A stretch of DNA of 64,000 nt, taken from NCBI RefSeq assembly GCF_050314255.1, contig NZ_JBNPMZ010000010.1, positions 51,472-115,471 on the forward strand, written 5' to 3'. Position numbers and translations under genes: made by a program. Below, in pieces: positions 53,870 to 62,878 of this stretch; within the stretch, counting starts at the first letter, position 1; each line of letters opens with the position of its first letter. The notes below the pieces were generated by a model. The model was not told where the DNA came from. It worked only from the letters and a program-made list of their open reading frames with translations, and searched no databases. Source of the DNA: Claveliimonas sp034178805 (lineage in GTDB: Bacteria > Bacillota > Clostridia > Lachnospirales > Lachnospiraceae).

Positions 53870-53910
53870 AGAGCTATTTGATTTTTCTTTACAAATCAAA
53901 TAGCTCTTTT
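53870..53910. terminator. bidirectional intrinsic terminator
   Basis: AGAGCTATTTGATTT (53870-53884) pairs perfectly with AAATCAAATAGCTCT (53893-53907), with T runs on both sides. Confidence 0.9.
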
Positions 53911-54125
53911 AATGATATTCTTGAAGTTTCACTGTATAACCCCTCTTTCTATTGAATTTGTCCAATTATTATAATTATTTCATTGGACCGTCCTCCTGTT
54001 TTTTGAAGTTGTCTCTTCTTTTCTTTTGTTGATATTATAATATCTCATCTTTTTGCATTTGTCAATATGTTTTTTAATAAATTATAATTTTATTTTATAT
54101 TGACAGACTATTTTGCCGACAGAGC

Positions 54126-54176
54126 CAACGAGGACAGATTCCGCGACTCAATGAGTCGAGGAACCTGTCCTCATTG
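54126..54176. repeat. palindromic dispersed element next to a stop codon
   Basis: GAGGACAG(A/G)TTCC(G/T)CGACTCA and its complement form an imperfect palindrome (54130-54172, two mismatches), a few bases after the stop of the AAA gene. It is the complete form of the GGGGACAGGTTC-type element whose halves recur elsewhere. Confidence 0.7.
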
Positions 54177-54178
54177 AC

Positions 54179-55870
54179 TTATCCTATCAGTACATTCTTT
54201 CCCTCAAAAGCAAACCCATATTTCCGAATACGGGTTCCCGGTATCCCTTTCGCATTCAGAACTGCCTCATATTTCCTTTCTTCAATCTGTTTTAATGCAG
54301 ATTCAACCGTTTCTTCCAATGAGTTCTCTTTCTTGGCATTGAAAACCTTAAACTCTATTATAATTGCATCATTTTTAGAATCCTTTGGCTCCAGCATTAC
54401 ATCATATCTTCCGAATCCACTTTCACGATTGGAAGTAATCACATATTTCCCGCGGAGATCTACAATAAGTCCAAGGACGAACCCGTGATAAAAACGCTCT
54501 GCCGCACTGCGTGATGGCCTTTTCCCCGAATCGAAATAACTGAAAATCTCCAAAGTAATTTCATTCATATATGCATTCATAGCTTCCAGGTCATCCTGAA
54601 GCATGGCTTTGATAAAGTCATTATAATCCCCCATTGCTTCCGAGAACCAGCCATGCACCATTCCTTCAAACATGCACTTAACTTCATAATTTGTAAGCGC
54701 CAGTTCATACATCTGCTTTTCCCCCGGCTCCAAAAACTCCAATCTGTCATAAGAAAGCACCTTTAAATACCCACTTGCCAATAACAGGCTCCAGATTGCA
54801 TCCTCATTATTGTCCAGCTGATTATACACGATCTGCTCATCAATTGGAGTTCGTATTGATTCTCCTTCAAGAAGACGTTCAAAATTTCCCTTAATCTGGC
54901 GGCTGCCCTGTCGAATCAGTTTCCCCACCAGACTATTGGAACTGGAGTTTGCCCAATAGGTTGTAAAATATTTTTTATCCAGATAATTTAATATTGACCA
55001 GGGATTATAAATACCCTGATAATCCCCAAAAATAAATCCATCGTACCATTCTTTTACAGACGCTTTTTCCTGTCCAAGCCCACATTCTTCTAAAGCTTCA
55101 AACACTTCCTGCTCTGTAAATCCAAAAGAAGCAGCATATTTGTTAGACGTCGTAGTTACCACTTCCAGATTATTCAAATCTGAAAAAACAGACTCTTTGC
55201 TGACTCTCGTAATTCCAGTCATGATTCCCCGCTCAAGCCATGGATTGGTTTTAAATGTGGCATTAAAGAGACTTCTGGTAAATGCCACAAGTTCATCCCA
55301 GTATCCATCCACATAAGCCTCCTGCATCGGTGTATCATACTCGTCAAGAAGAATGATGACCTTTTTCCCATAATAACGAGAAAGAAAATCAGACAACTGA
55401 TACAATGCCAGCGTTGCATCACTGTCATCCATGTCCTCTGATACCCGCTTAAAATATCTCAAATCCGATTCGCAAAGCACTCCGCTGTCTACCAAAAAAG
55501 AGTTCTCCGCATATAACTTTGTCAGAAGCTGACAGATTTTTTTGCGCGTAGTCCGATAATCCTTTTCTTTCACATTCGCAAAAGACAGACTGATTACCGG
55601 CCAAGTTCCCTGTATATTTCGATACTCCTCATGTTCCCAAATAGAGAGCCCCTCAAACAAATCGCCCCTCCCGGCATATTCTACCGAGAAGAAGTGCTCT
55701 ACCATACTCATATTGAGCGTTTTTCCAAATCGCCGGGGACGATTGATTAGTGTCACGCTGTCTCCACTGTCCCACCATTCTTTGATAAATGATGTTTTAT
55801 CTATATAAAAGTACTTTTTCTGAATCAAATCACCAAAATCCTGTATTCCTATCGCCACTCTTCTTGCCAT
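54179..55870 (-). CDS. AAA-ATPase-like/PD-(D/E)XK nuclease-like protein
   Basis: 563 residues. The N-terminal AAA domain (PF09820 type) has IGIQDFGDLIQKKYFYIDKT, Walker A in RPRRFGKTLNMSM and Walker B in VIILLDEYDTPMQEA. The C-terminal PDDEXK_9 domain (PF08011 type) has FGRYDVML and IIIEFKVF, giving the D...ExK nuclease residues. The family is expanded in gut bacteria and its role is not settled; transposon-like or defence functions have been suggested. It is isolated and followed by a dispersed palindrome. Confidence 0.85.
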   Translation of the reverse strand: MARRVAIGIQDFGDLIQKKYFYIDKTSFIKEWWDSGDSVTLINRPRRFGKTLNMSMVEHFFSVEYAGRGDLFEGLSIWEHEEYRNIQGTWPVISLSFANVKEKDYRTTRKKICQLLTKLYAENSFLVDSGVLCESDLRYFKRVSEDMDDSDATLALYQLSDFLSRYYGKKVIILLDEYDTPMQEAYVDGYWDELVAFTRSLFNATFKTNPWLERGIMTGITRVSKESVFSDLNNLEVVTTTSNKYAASFGFTEQEVFEALEECGLGQEKASVKEWYDGFIFGDYQGIYNPWSILNYLDKKYFTTYWANSSSNSLVGKLIRQGSRQIKGNFERLLEGESIRTPIDEQIVYNQLDNNEDAIWSLLLASGYLKVLSYDRLEFLEPGEKQMYELALTNYEVKCMFEGMVHGWFSEAMGDYNDFIKAMLQDDLEAMNAYMNEITLEIFSYFDSGKRPSRSAAERFYHGFVLGLIVDLRGKYVITSNRESGFGRYDVMLEPKDSKNDAIIIEFKVFNAKKENSLEETVESALKQIEERKYEAVLNAKGIPGTRIRKYGFAFEGKNVLIG

Positions 55871-55997
55871 AAAATACCTCCTGATTCAAAAACCGCTCTA
55901 CCAGATTCTTTTCTTAGTATAGCGGTTTTCAGAAAGAAATACAATAATCATATCTTCTGTTCAGGAATCACAAAAGCTGATAGGTTTTGCTCTCCCA

Positions 55998-56048
55998 AAT
56001 ACAAAAACAACGAAACTGCCGCAGCAATCCCGTTGTTTGTATTTCTCT
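55998..56048 (-). terminator. terminator of lysS
   Basis: On the minus strand AAATACAAACAACG pairs with CGTTGTTTTTGTATTT across a GC-rich loop, 20 bases after the stop. Confidence 0.7.
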
Positions 56049-56068
56049 TTATCCAGTTTTCCAATCTT

Positions 56069-58048
56069 CTAGTACAGCTTTGCACCAGCCGGAATATGAT
56101 TATCTACCATCAGGAGGTGAAGTTTTTCTTCTCCCTCTTCTGTGTGCAGTGCTGACAGAAGCATACCGCAGGAGTCAATTCCCATCATTTTTCTCGGAGG
56201 CAGGTTTGTGATTGCAATCAATGTCTTTCCAACCAGCTCTTCCGGCTCATAATATGCATGAATTCCGCTTAATATTGTGCGGTCTTCACCTGTTCCGTCA
56301 TCCAGTGTGAACTGAAGGAGCTTTTTGCTCTTCGGAACTGCCACACACTCTTTTACTTTAACAGCCCTGAAATCAGACTTGCTGAATGTATCAAAATCAA
56401 CCTCGTCCTTGAACAATGGCTCAATCTCTACTTTGGAAAAATCAATTTCTTCTCCGCAGCAACATGTGATACCCTCTTCCGGACAGCATTTCTCTGTTAC
56501 AGCTGGTGCCTGTGCTGCGTTTGCAGTACGGGCTGCATTGTTTGCCTCATTCTTTGCCGCGCCCTGTGTCTTCATTGTTGGAAAGAGCAGCACGTCTCGA
56601 ATCGCTTCTGCGCCTGTCAGGAGCATACACATTCTGTCGATTCCGAATCCGATTCCACCTGTTGGCGGCATACCGATCTCCAGTGCGTTCAGGAAGTCTT
56701 CATCTGTGGTGTTAGCTTCCTCGTCACCCTGTGCCAGCAGTTCTTCCTGTGCTTTGAAACGCTCTCTCTGATCGATTGGGTCATTAAGCTCGGAATAAGC
56801 ATTTGCCATCTCCCATCCGTTCATAAAGAACTCGAAACGCTCTACGTAGTCCGGATTTTCCGGTTTCTTCTTGGTCAGCGGAGAAATTTCGATTGGATGA
56901 TCCATAACAAATGTCGGCTGAATCAGGTGTTCCTCTGCAAACTCTTCGAAGAAGAGGCTTAAGATATCACCCTTCTTATGTCTCTCTTCATATTCTACAT
57001 GATGCTCGTCTGCAAGTGCGCGTGCCTGCTCTAATGTTTCTACTTCATTCCAGTCAACGCCTGCGTATTTCTTAACGGCATCTACCATGGTAATTCTCTC
57101 GAATGGTTTTCCAAGGTCGATTTCAATTCCTTTATATACAATCTGAGTGGTTCCGAGAACTTCCTGTGCCACATGGCGGTACAGGTTCTCTGTCAGATCC
57201 ATCATTCCATTATAATCTGTGTATGCCTGATAGAGCTCCATCAGTGTGAATTCCGGATTGTGTCTGGTATCCAGACCTTCGTTACGGAATACACGTCCAA
57301 TTTCGTATACCTTCTCCAGACCGCCTACGATCAGACGTTTCAGGTATAACTCCAGTGAGATACGAAGCTTGAAGTCCTCTCCCAGTGCATTGAAATGTGT
57401 CTCGAAAGGTCTTGCAGCAGCACCGCCGGCATTGCTTACCAGCATCGGTGTCTCAACTTCCAGGAATCCCTGTCCATCCAGATATCTTCTGATGGAACTG
57501 ATGATGTGAGAACGTTTGATGAATGTATCTCTAACCTCAGGATTCATGATCAGATCCACATATCTCTGACGGTAACGGATATCTGTATTGGTCAGTCCGT
57601 GGAATTTCTCCGGAAGAATCTGAAGGCTCTTTGACAACAGTTTTACAGCACTTGCATGAATGGAAATTTCGCCGGTCTTTGTTTTAAATACTTCACCTTC
57701 AATACCTACGATATCTCCGATGTCCATTTTCTTAAAATCTTTATAAGACTCTTCCCCAATACTGTCTCTTGCCACATATGACTGAATATTTCCGGACTGA
57801 TCCAGAATGTTACAGAAGGAAGCCTTACCCATCACACGCTTCTGCATGATACGTCCGGCTACAGACACATGCTTGCCTTCCATTTCCTCATAATTATTCT
57901 TAATATCCATCGTATGGCATGTCACATCATACTTCATGACCTGATATGGATCTTTTCCATTTGCCTGCAATTCAGCCAGTTTTTCACGGCGAACTTTTCT
58001 TAACTGATTTAAATCCGGTTCCTGTACATTTTTCTGTTGTTCAGACAC
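56069..58048 (-). CDS. lysS: lysyl-tRNA synthetase with C-terminal tRNA-binding domain
   Basis: 659 residues from a GTG start (58048) after AGGAG. An OB-fold anticodon-binding domain (about 60-165) precedes the class II core with RYRQRYVDL, VFRNEGLDTRHNPEF and GIGFGIDRMCMLLTG. The normal protein would end near residue 505. Here a linker with clustered cysteines (KCCPEEGITCCCGEE, about 530-545) leads to an EMAPII/Trbp111-type domain (FSKSDFRAVKVKECVAVPKS onward), as found at the end of MetRS. It charges tRNALys with lysine; the extra domain should increase tRNA affinity. The gene is downstream of greA in the same direction. Confidence 0.93.
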   Translation of the reverse strand: MSEQQKNVQEPDLNQLRKVRREKLAELQANGKDPYQVMKYDVTCHTMDIKNNYEEMEGKHVSVAGRIMQKRVMGKASFCNILDQSGNIQSYVARDSIGEESYKDFKKMDIGDIVGIEGEVFKTKTGEISIHASAVKLLSKSLQILPEKFHGLTNTDIRYRQRYVDLIMNPEVRDTFIKRSHIISSIRRYLDGQGFLEVETPMLVSNAGGAAARPFETHFNALGEDFKLRISLELYLKRLIVGGLEKVYEIGRVFRNEGLDTRHNPEFTLMELYQAYTDYNGMMDLTENLYRHVAQEVLGTTQIVYKGIEIDLGKPFERITMVDAVKKYAGVDWNEVETLEQARALADEHHVEYEERHKKGDILSLFFEEFAEEHLIQPTFVMDHPIEISPLTKKKPENPDYVERFEFFMNGWEMANAYSELNDPIDQRERFKAQEELLAQGDEEANTTDEDFLNALEIGMPPTGGIGFGIDRMCMLLTGAEAIRDVLLFPTMKTQGAAKNEANNAARTANAAQAPAVTEKCCPEEGITCCCGEEIDFSKVEIEPLFKDEVDFDTFSKSDFRAVKVKECVAVPKSKKLLQFTLDDGTGEDRTILSGIHAYYEPEELVGKTLIAITNLPPRKMMGIDSCGMLLSALHTEEGEEKLHLLMVDNHIPAGAKLY

Positions 58049-58086
58049 TTTCTTCCACTCCTATTCTCTAATTTGACAGCGTCCTG

Positions 58087-58569
58087 TTATACGGAGCGCT
58101 CAATTTTCAATACTTTGTAAGCGATATCTCCTGCCTGTGTCTCTACGGTTACGGTCTCCCCAACCTCGCAGCCAAGCAGCGCTCTTCCTACCGGTGACTC
58201 GTTGGAAATCTTACCCTGAAGACTGTTTGCCTCTGTAGAACCAACGATCTTGAACTCCATTTCCTCATCAAATTCTACATCATATACTGTTACAGTACAG
58301 CCGACGCTGATTTTATCAAGATTTACTTCGTCTTCGTCAACTACTTCTGCATTTTTCAGGATTTTCTCAAGCTCTTCAATTCTTGCTTCGATATCACGCT
58401 GTTCATCCTTTGCTGCATCATACTCAGCATTTTCAGACAAATCGCCCTGTTCTCTTGCCTCTTTGATCTTTCCGGCAACCTCTTTACGTCTTACTACCTT
58501 TAAGTTCTCCAGTTCATCTTCTAATGCTTTCAAACCTGTATAAGTAAGAATTTTTTTCTTTTCTTCCAT
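58087..58569 (-). CDS. greA: transcription elongation factor GreA
   Basis: 160 residues: an N-terminal coiled coil with the acidic tip (LSENAEYDAAKDEQRDIE) and a C-terminal FKBP-like domain (VGRALLGCEVGETVTVET). It rescues backtracked RNA polymerase by stimulating transcript cleavage. It lies 38 bases before lysS. Confidence 0.95.
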   Translation of the reverse strand: MEEKKKILTYTGLKALEDELENLKVVRRKEVAGKIKEAREQGDLSENAEYDAAKDEQRDIEARIEELEKILKNAEVVDEDEVNLDKISVGCTVTVYDVEFDEEMEFKIVGSTEANSLQGKISNESPVGRALLGCEVGETVTVETQAGDIAYKVLKIERSV

Positions 58570-58693
58570 ACCCTTTCGTCTCCTCTTCTTACTTTCATTA
58601 TGTCTCTATCGTTACAGGACAGAAGCCCTGTGGAGTCCTTATGCAAAAGATACTTTCACAATTTCATTATTATACATAGCCCTGCTTTGTGTG

Positions 58694-59638
58694 TCAATAG
58701 AAAAGTGCTTCCAGTTCTTTGTATGTTTCTACTTTATTAATAGCATCCCGAAGCCTTGCCGAGCCCGGCATTCCTTTCGTATACCATGCCACATGCTTGC
58801 GCATTTCCCGGATGCCCAGATATTCTCCTTTGAATTCTATCTGCAGCGCCGCATGACGGAGCATGGTATCCCGAATCGTTAGTTTATCCGGTCTCCCGGG
58901 AATTATGCCTGTCTCATTATATTCCAGCAACTCCCGGAATATCCACGGATTTCCCTGTGCTCCTCTTCCTATCATTACACCGTCGCATCCGGTCTGTTCC
59001 ATCATGTCTGCAGCTTTCTGCGCGGAAGTTACATCGCCATTTCCGATGACTGGAATAGACACGGCCTCCTTAACCTGGCGGATGATATCCCAGTCTGCCT
59101 TGCCTGAATAGTACTGTTCTCTGGTTCGCCCGTGAACCGCCACAGCTGCGCCTCCGGCTTCCTCTACTATTTTCGCAATTTCCACTGCGTTAACACTGTT
59201 GTCATCAAATCCTTTTCGGATTTTTACCGTGACCGGTTTTTGAATGGCATGGGATACTGCATATACAATATCATATACAAGCTTCGGTTCCTTCATGAGC
59301 GCAGAACCTTCTCCGTTCCGCACCACCTTGGGAACCGGACAGCCCATATTGATATCCAGAATCTGAAAAGGAAGTTCTTCAATTCGTTTCGCCTGCTCAC
59401 TGATAATCTGCGGATCACTTCCAAACAGCTGCAAGGATACCGGATACTCATCCGGATGAATTGCAAGCAGTGCTTTCGTATTTTTATTTCCGTACTGCAG
59501 TGCCTTTGCACTAATCATCTCCATACACAAAAGTCCGGCTCCCTGTTCCTTGCATAACAACCGGAACGGCAGGTCTGTAACGCCCGCCATCGGTGCCAGG
59601 ATGTATGGATTCTCAATCTGTAATGTTCCGATGTTCAA
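58694..59638 (-). CDS. dusB: tRNA-dihydrouridine synthase
   Basis: 314 residues. The start is a TTG at 59638, nine bases after GAGAGG. LAPMAGVTDLPFRLLCKEQG, the catalytic Cys in NMGCPVPKVVRNGEGSALM, HGRTREQYYSG and GVMIGRGAQGNPWIF identify the DusB group. It reduces uridines in tRNA with FMN and NADPH. It precedes greA and lysS as in other Lachnospiraceae. Confidence 0.92.
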   Translation of the reverse strand: MNIGTLQIENPYILAPMAGVTDLPFRLLCKEQGAGLLCMEMISAKALQYGNKNTKALLAIHPDEYPVSLQLFGSDPQIISEQAKRIEELPFQILDINMGCPVPKVVRNGEGSALMKEPKLVYDIVYAVSHAIQKPVTVKIRKGFDDNSVNAVEIAKIVEEAGGAAVAVHGRTREQYYSGKADWDIIRQVKEAVSIPVIGNGDVTSAQKAADMMEQTGCDGVMIGRGAQGNPWIFRELLEYNETGIIPGRPDKLTIRDTMLRHAALQIEFKGEYLGIREMRKHVAWYTKGMPGSARLRDAINKVETYKELEALFY

Positions 59639-59639
59639 T

Positions 59640-59698
59640 TTGGTACACCTCTCTGGTTAATTGGGTACACCACAAATTGCGGTTGGGTACACCCTTTG
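59640..59698. repeat. triplicated GGTACACC motif before dusB
   Basis: TTGGTACACC, TTGGGTACACC and TTGGGTACACC recur at about 20-base intervals on the plus strand between the palindrome and the dusB start. Function unknown. Confidence 0.55.
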
Positions 59699-59748
59699 CG
59701 TTAGTTGGGGACGTAGCAAAATGCATTTTGCTACGTCCCCAACTAACG
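59699..59748. repeat. 50-bp perfect palindrome spanning the coaX stop codon
   Basis: Each half reads CGTTAGTTGGGGACGTAGCA followed by AAATG, and there is no spacer. The TAG stop of coaX lies inside it. It could act as a strong RNA hairpin terminator or processing site, and is prone to cruciform extrusion. Confidence 0.9.
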
Positions 59749-60513
59749 TTTGTTTTTCTCATATATCAATCTCAACCCTTCCAGCGTCAATATCGGATCA
59801 TAGATATCGATGCTGTCTGTCTCATTTACAATGATATTTCCAAGGCCTCCGGTTGCTACTACTTTGGCGTCCGTATAGCCGGATTCTTCTTTCAGATGCT
59901 TGATAATGTACTCTGTCTGTCCGATATATCCGTATACCAGTCCGGCCTGCATACTGGAGACGGTTTCTCTGGCAAGGATGGATGCCGGTTTACGGATCTC
60001 GATCTCGGGCAGCATGGCTGCGCCGCCCCACAGAGCACGGGCTGATGTTCGGATTCCCGGTGCTGTTACGCCGACACCGAAGGTTCCGTCCGGTTCAACC
60101 AGATCATAGGTGGTTGCGGTTCCGAAGTCTACTACGATGACAGGTCCTCCATACAGATAATATGCAGCAACTGCATCCACGATGCGGTCCGGTCCGGTCT
60201 GGCGCGGATTTTCCGTGGCTACCCGGATTCCGGTTTTGATTCCCGCGGATACTACGATTGGCTTATGGCCGAAATATTTGATGATAGCGCTGCCCAGTGA
60301 ATGCATAATGTCCGGAACTACGGATGCGATGATTACTGCATCTACCTCTGCCGGATTTTCTCCCTGATTACGGATTAAGTCCCTCAGGGTAATGCCGTAT
60401 TCATCAGAGGTCCGCGGCTGCTTTGCCGTCATTCTGAATTTTCCCGCAAGCTCGGTTCCCTTAAAAATGCCCAGTGTAATATTTGTATTTCCAACGTCAA
60501 TTGCTAATAACAT
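59743..60513 (-). CDS. coaX: type III pantothenate kinase
   Basis: 256 residues from the ATG at 60513 after GGAGG. AIDVGNTNITLGIFKG (phosphate loop), the GPDRIVDAVAAYYLYGGPVI block and FGTATTYDLVEP match CoaX. It phosphorylates pantothenate, the first step of CoA synthesis. The reading frame ends within a 50-bp palindrome. Confidence 0.95.
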   Translation of the reverse strand: MLLAIDVGNTNITLGIFKGTELAGKFRMTAKQPRTSDEYGITLRDLIRNQGENPAEVDAVIIASVVPDIMHSLGSAIIKYFGHKPIVVSAGIKTGIRVATENPRQTGPDRIVDAVAAYYLYGGPVIVVDFGTATTYDLVEPDGTFGVGVTAPGIRTSARALWGGAAMLPEIEIRKPASILARETVSSMQAGLVYGYIGQTEYIIKHLKEESGYTDAKVVATGGLGNIIVNETDSIDIYDPILTLEGLRLIYEKNKR

Positions 60514-60572
60514 TGCACCTTTCCTCCATTTTGGTCTATTACCCATCAGGGTCTGTGATCAAATCCCGTTTT

Positions 60573-60908
60573 TTATATTTCTTCTCCAAGAAAGAAGACT
60601 TTGTAATACATCTGCAGCGCCTCCAGAAGGTCTGCTTTTTCCTGCTGCAGCTGTTTGATCTTCAGCCGGCTTCCGATGTCATCAAACATTGGGTCTCCCT
60701 CTTCCGCCGTTACTTCGAAACAAAGGTCCCCATTTTCTTCATACACAAGAGTCAGGATTCCTCCCACGTCGTGTACGTATAACACGCACATAATCTTCAG
60801 TTCATCTTTCACAGAATCCGGAAGCTGTTCAAAATCCGGATTCAGATAATATTTTTCTTCATATGAGTTTGCCCCGCAGAGCACAATTTTTCCATCATAC
60901 ATATCCAT
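60573..60908 (-). CDS. small conserved protein (DUF6145-like)
   Basis: 111 residues, acidic, with LCGANSYEEKYYLNPDFEQL at the start and a coiled-coil end (IKQLQQEKADLLEALQMYYK). It overlaps birA by 14 bases and is followed by coaX, the setting in which DUF6145 proteins occur in Lachnospiraceae. Function unknown. Confidence 0.65.
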   Translation of the reverse strand: MDMYDGKIVLCGANSYEEKYYLNPDFEQLPDSVKDELKIMCVLYVHDVGGILTLVYEENGDLCFEVTAEEGDPMFDDIGSRLKIKQLQQEKADLLEALQMYYKVFFLGEEI

Positions 60909-61935
60909 ATATTCCTCTTACAGACACTTCTCCGGCAAATATCTCCGCCGTGGTGCCATCCTCTTTTTCCACCAGCAGTTCTCCGGTTCTGTTGATTCCA
61001 AGCGCATGACCATTATACTCATGTCCCGGCTCCAGGACCCGCACATCCCGACCCCTGTTTACCAGAAGACTGTTATACTGCTCCTGCATCCCGGACAGAT
61101 CTCCCGTCCGTGTAAATGTCTCATAATTTTCTTCAAATCTTTTCATGACAGCAGCAATCAGCGCTGAGCGTTTTACACTCTGCCCCAGTTCTATTTTCAG
61201 TGAAGTTGCCGTCTTTGTGAGTGCTTCCGGAAAATCCGGCGTATTTACATTCACCCCCACACCGATAACCACATAATTTATATAATCAATCTCTGCACTC
61301 ATTTCTGTCAGAATGCCGCAGATTTTTTTCCCATTTAATACGATGTCATTAGGCCATTTGATTCCCACTTCTGCTCCTGTAAGCTCCTGCACCGCCTCTG
61401 CCACGCTCTGTGCCATGACCAGTGTGAGCATCGGTGCCTGATCCGGCAATATTTCCGGTCTAAGCAGGATACTCATATAAATGCTTGCTCCCGAAGGGGA
61501 TTCCCAGCTTCTTCCCCGGCGTCCTTTTCCGGCCGTCTGAAGATCCGCTACTACTAACGTTCCATGACCTGCCCTCACCTTATTTCCGTCGAAAGTATCA
61601 TTACCGCCGGAGGCCATATTTCCGCCGGCTGCCAGTTCTTCGCCCAATCGCTTTGCCTGTGTGTTCGTGGAATCTACCTGATCATGGTAAATGACCGGGT
61701 GCCCTGCCCAATTCGTTCTCATCAGGCTTTCAATCTCTGCCTTTGACATCACATCCGGGCTGCAGGTGAGGCGGTAGCCCTTGTTACGGACCGCCTCAAT
61801 CTGATACCCTTCTGATTTCAACTGTTCTATTACCTTCCAGACAGCAGTACGGGAAACATGGAATTCCTCGCACAGCTGCTGCCCGGACACAAACCCATCC
61901 CTCTGTCTGAGTATGGACAATATCTCTGTTTTCAT
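60895..61935 (-). CDS. birA: bifunctional biotin-protein ligase/repressor
   Basis: 346 residues from the ATG at 61935; an upstream GTG overlaps the previous stop. The N-terminal winged helix (SGQQLCEEFHVSRTAVWKVI) precedes the ligase domain (DSTNTQAKRL, GKGRRGRSWESPSGA, KWPNDIVLNGKKICGIL) and a C-terminal SH3-like domain. It adenylates biotin, transfers it to carboxylases and represses biotin genes. An odd Gly/Asn-rich insert of about 18 residues (AAGGNMASGGNDTFDGN) lies between the DSTN motif and the GTLVVAD strand. Confidence 0.93.
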   Translation of the reverse strand: MKTEILSILRQRDGFVSGQQLCEEFHVSRTAVWKVIEQLKSEGYQIEAVRNKGYRLTCSPDVMSKAEIESLMRTNWAGHPVIYHDQVDSTNTQAKRLGEELAAGGNMASGGNDTFDGNKVRAGHGTLVVADLQTAGKGRRGRSWESPSGASIYMSILLRPEILPDQAPMLTLVMAQSVAEAVQELTGAEVGIKWPNDIVLNGKKICGILTEMSAEIDYINYVVIGVGVNVNTPDFPEALTKTATSLKIELGQSVKRSALIAAVMKRFEENYETFTRTGDLSGMQEQYNSLLVNRGRDVRVLEPGHEYNGHALGINRTGELLVEKEDGTTAEIFAGEVSVRGIYGYV

Positions 61936-61939
61936 TTTT

Positions 61940-62878
61940 TTAATATTCACCTAATGTTGCTACCATAACTGCTTTGATTGTGTGCAGACGGTTCTCTGCC
62001 TCGTCAAATACCTTGGATGCTTCGCTTTCAAATACATCCTCTGTAACTTCTTTTCCTTTGTTTGCAGGCAGACAGTGTGAGAAAATAGTAGTGTCTTTTC
62101 CTGTCTTCTTCATCAGTTCTGCATTTACCTGATAAGGAAGTGCAAGCTTGGTACGCTCCTGCTCCTTCTTTTCCTCACCCATGGAGAACCATACGTCTGT
62201 GTAAAGCATATCTGCGCCCTCTACGACATCCAGCTTATCTGTAATGGTAACCGTAGATCCTGCCTCTTTTGCATACTCCTCGCATTCCTTCACAAGCTCT
62301 GCATCCGGCCACAGACGCTTCGGTGCTGCAACGGCAATATTTACTCCCACCTTCGCACATCCAACCAGAAGGCTGTTTGCCACGTTATTACGTCCGTCCC
62401 CCAGGTATACTACATTCAGTCCCTTAATGTGTCCGAAGTTCTCTTTCAGTGTCAGGAATGTAGCCAGCACCTGTGTCGGATGCCACTGATCGGTCAGTCC
62501 GTTCCATACCGGAACACCGCTGTACTCAGAGAGTGCCTCTACGAATTCATGATCAAATCCACGGAATTCGATTCCGTCAAACATACGTCCCAATACACGT
62601 GCGGTATCTTCAATACTTTCCTTTTCACCAAGCTGTAATTCAGAACCTGCAAGGTATGTAGCTGTTCCGCCCTCATCCTGTGCACCAATTGTAAATGCAC
62701 AGCGGGTTCTGGTAGACGGTTTTTCAAAAATCAATGCAATATTCTTGCCTGCCAGGCTGTTTCCCTTGATACCCTGTTTTCTCTTTTCCTTCAGTTCCTG
62801 TGCCAAATCCACCAGATATAAAATCTCTGCCGGTGTAAAATCTTTCAGTTTCAAAAAGCTGCGTCCTTTTAAGTCCAT
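61940..62878 (-). CDS. argF: ornithine carbamoyltransferase (possible internal start)
   Basis: 312 residues if translated from the internal ATG at 62878, which has AGGAAAGGG at a workable distance. That is the usual OTCase length and starts MDLKGRSFLKLKDF as free-standing enzymes do. It is the same frame as the patatin fusion, so the cell may make fused and free forms. No arginine genes are beside it in the window. Confidence 0.7.
   Translation of the reverse strand: MDLKGRSFLKLKDFTPAEILYLVDLAQELKEKRKQGIKGNSLAGKNIALIFEKPSTRTRCAFTIGAQDEGGTATYLAGSELQLGEKESIEDTARVLGRMFDGIEFRGFDHEFVEALSEYSGVPVWNGLTDQWHPTQVLATFLTLKENFGHIKGLNVVYLGDGRNNVANSLLVGCAKVGVNIAVAAPKRLWPDAELVKECEEYAKEAGSTVTITDKLDVVEGADMLYTDVWFSMGEEKKEQERTKLALPYQVNAELMKKTGKDTTIFSHCLPANKGKEVTEDVFESEASKVFDEAENRLHTIKAVMVATLGEY

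Larger units (their letters stand above)
53742..54178. other. intergenic region with terminator and palindromic repeat
   Basis: No gene. It contains a bidirectional terminator (53870-53907), a very AT-rich stretch (about 54045-54115) and the palindromic repeat at 54126-54176. Confidence 0.6.
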
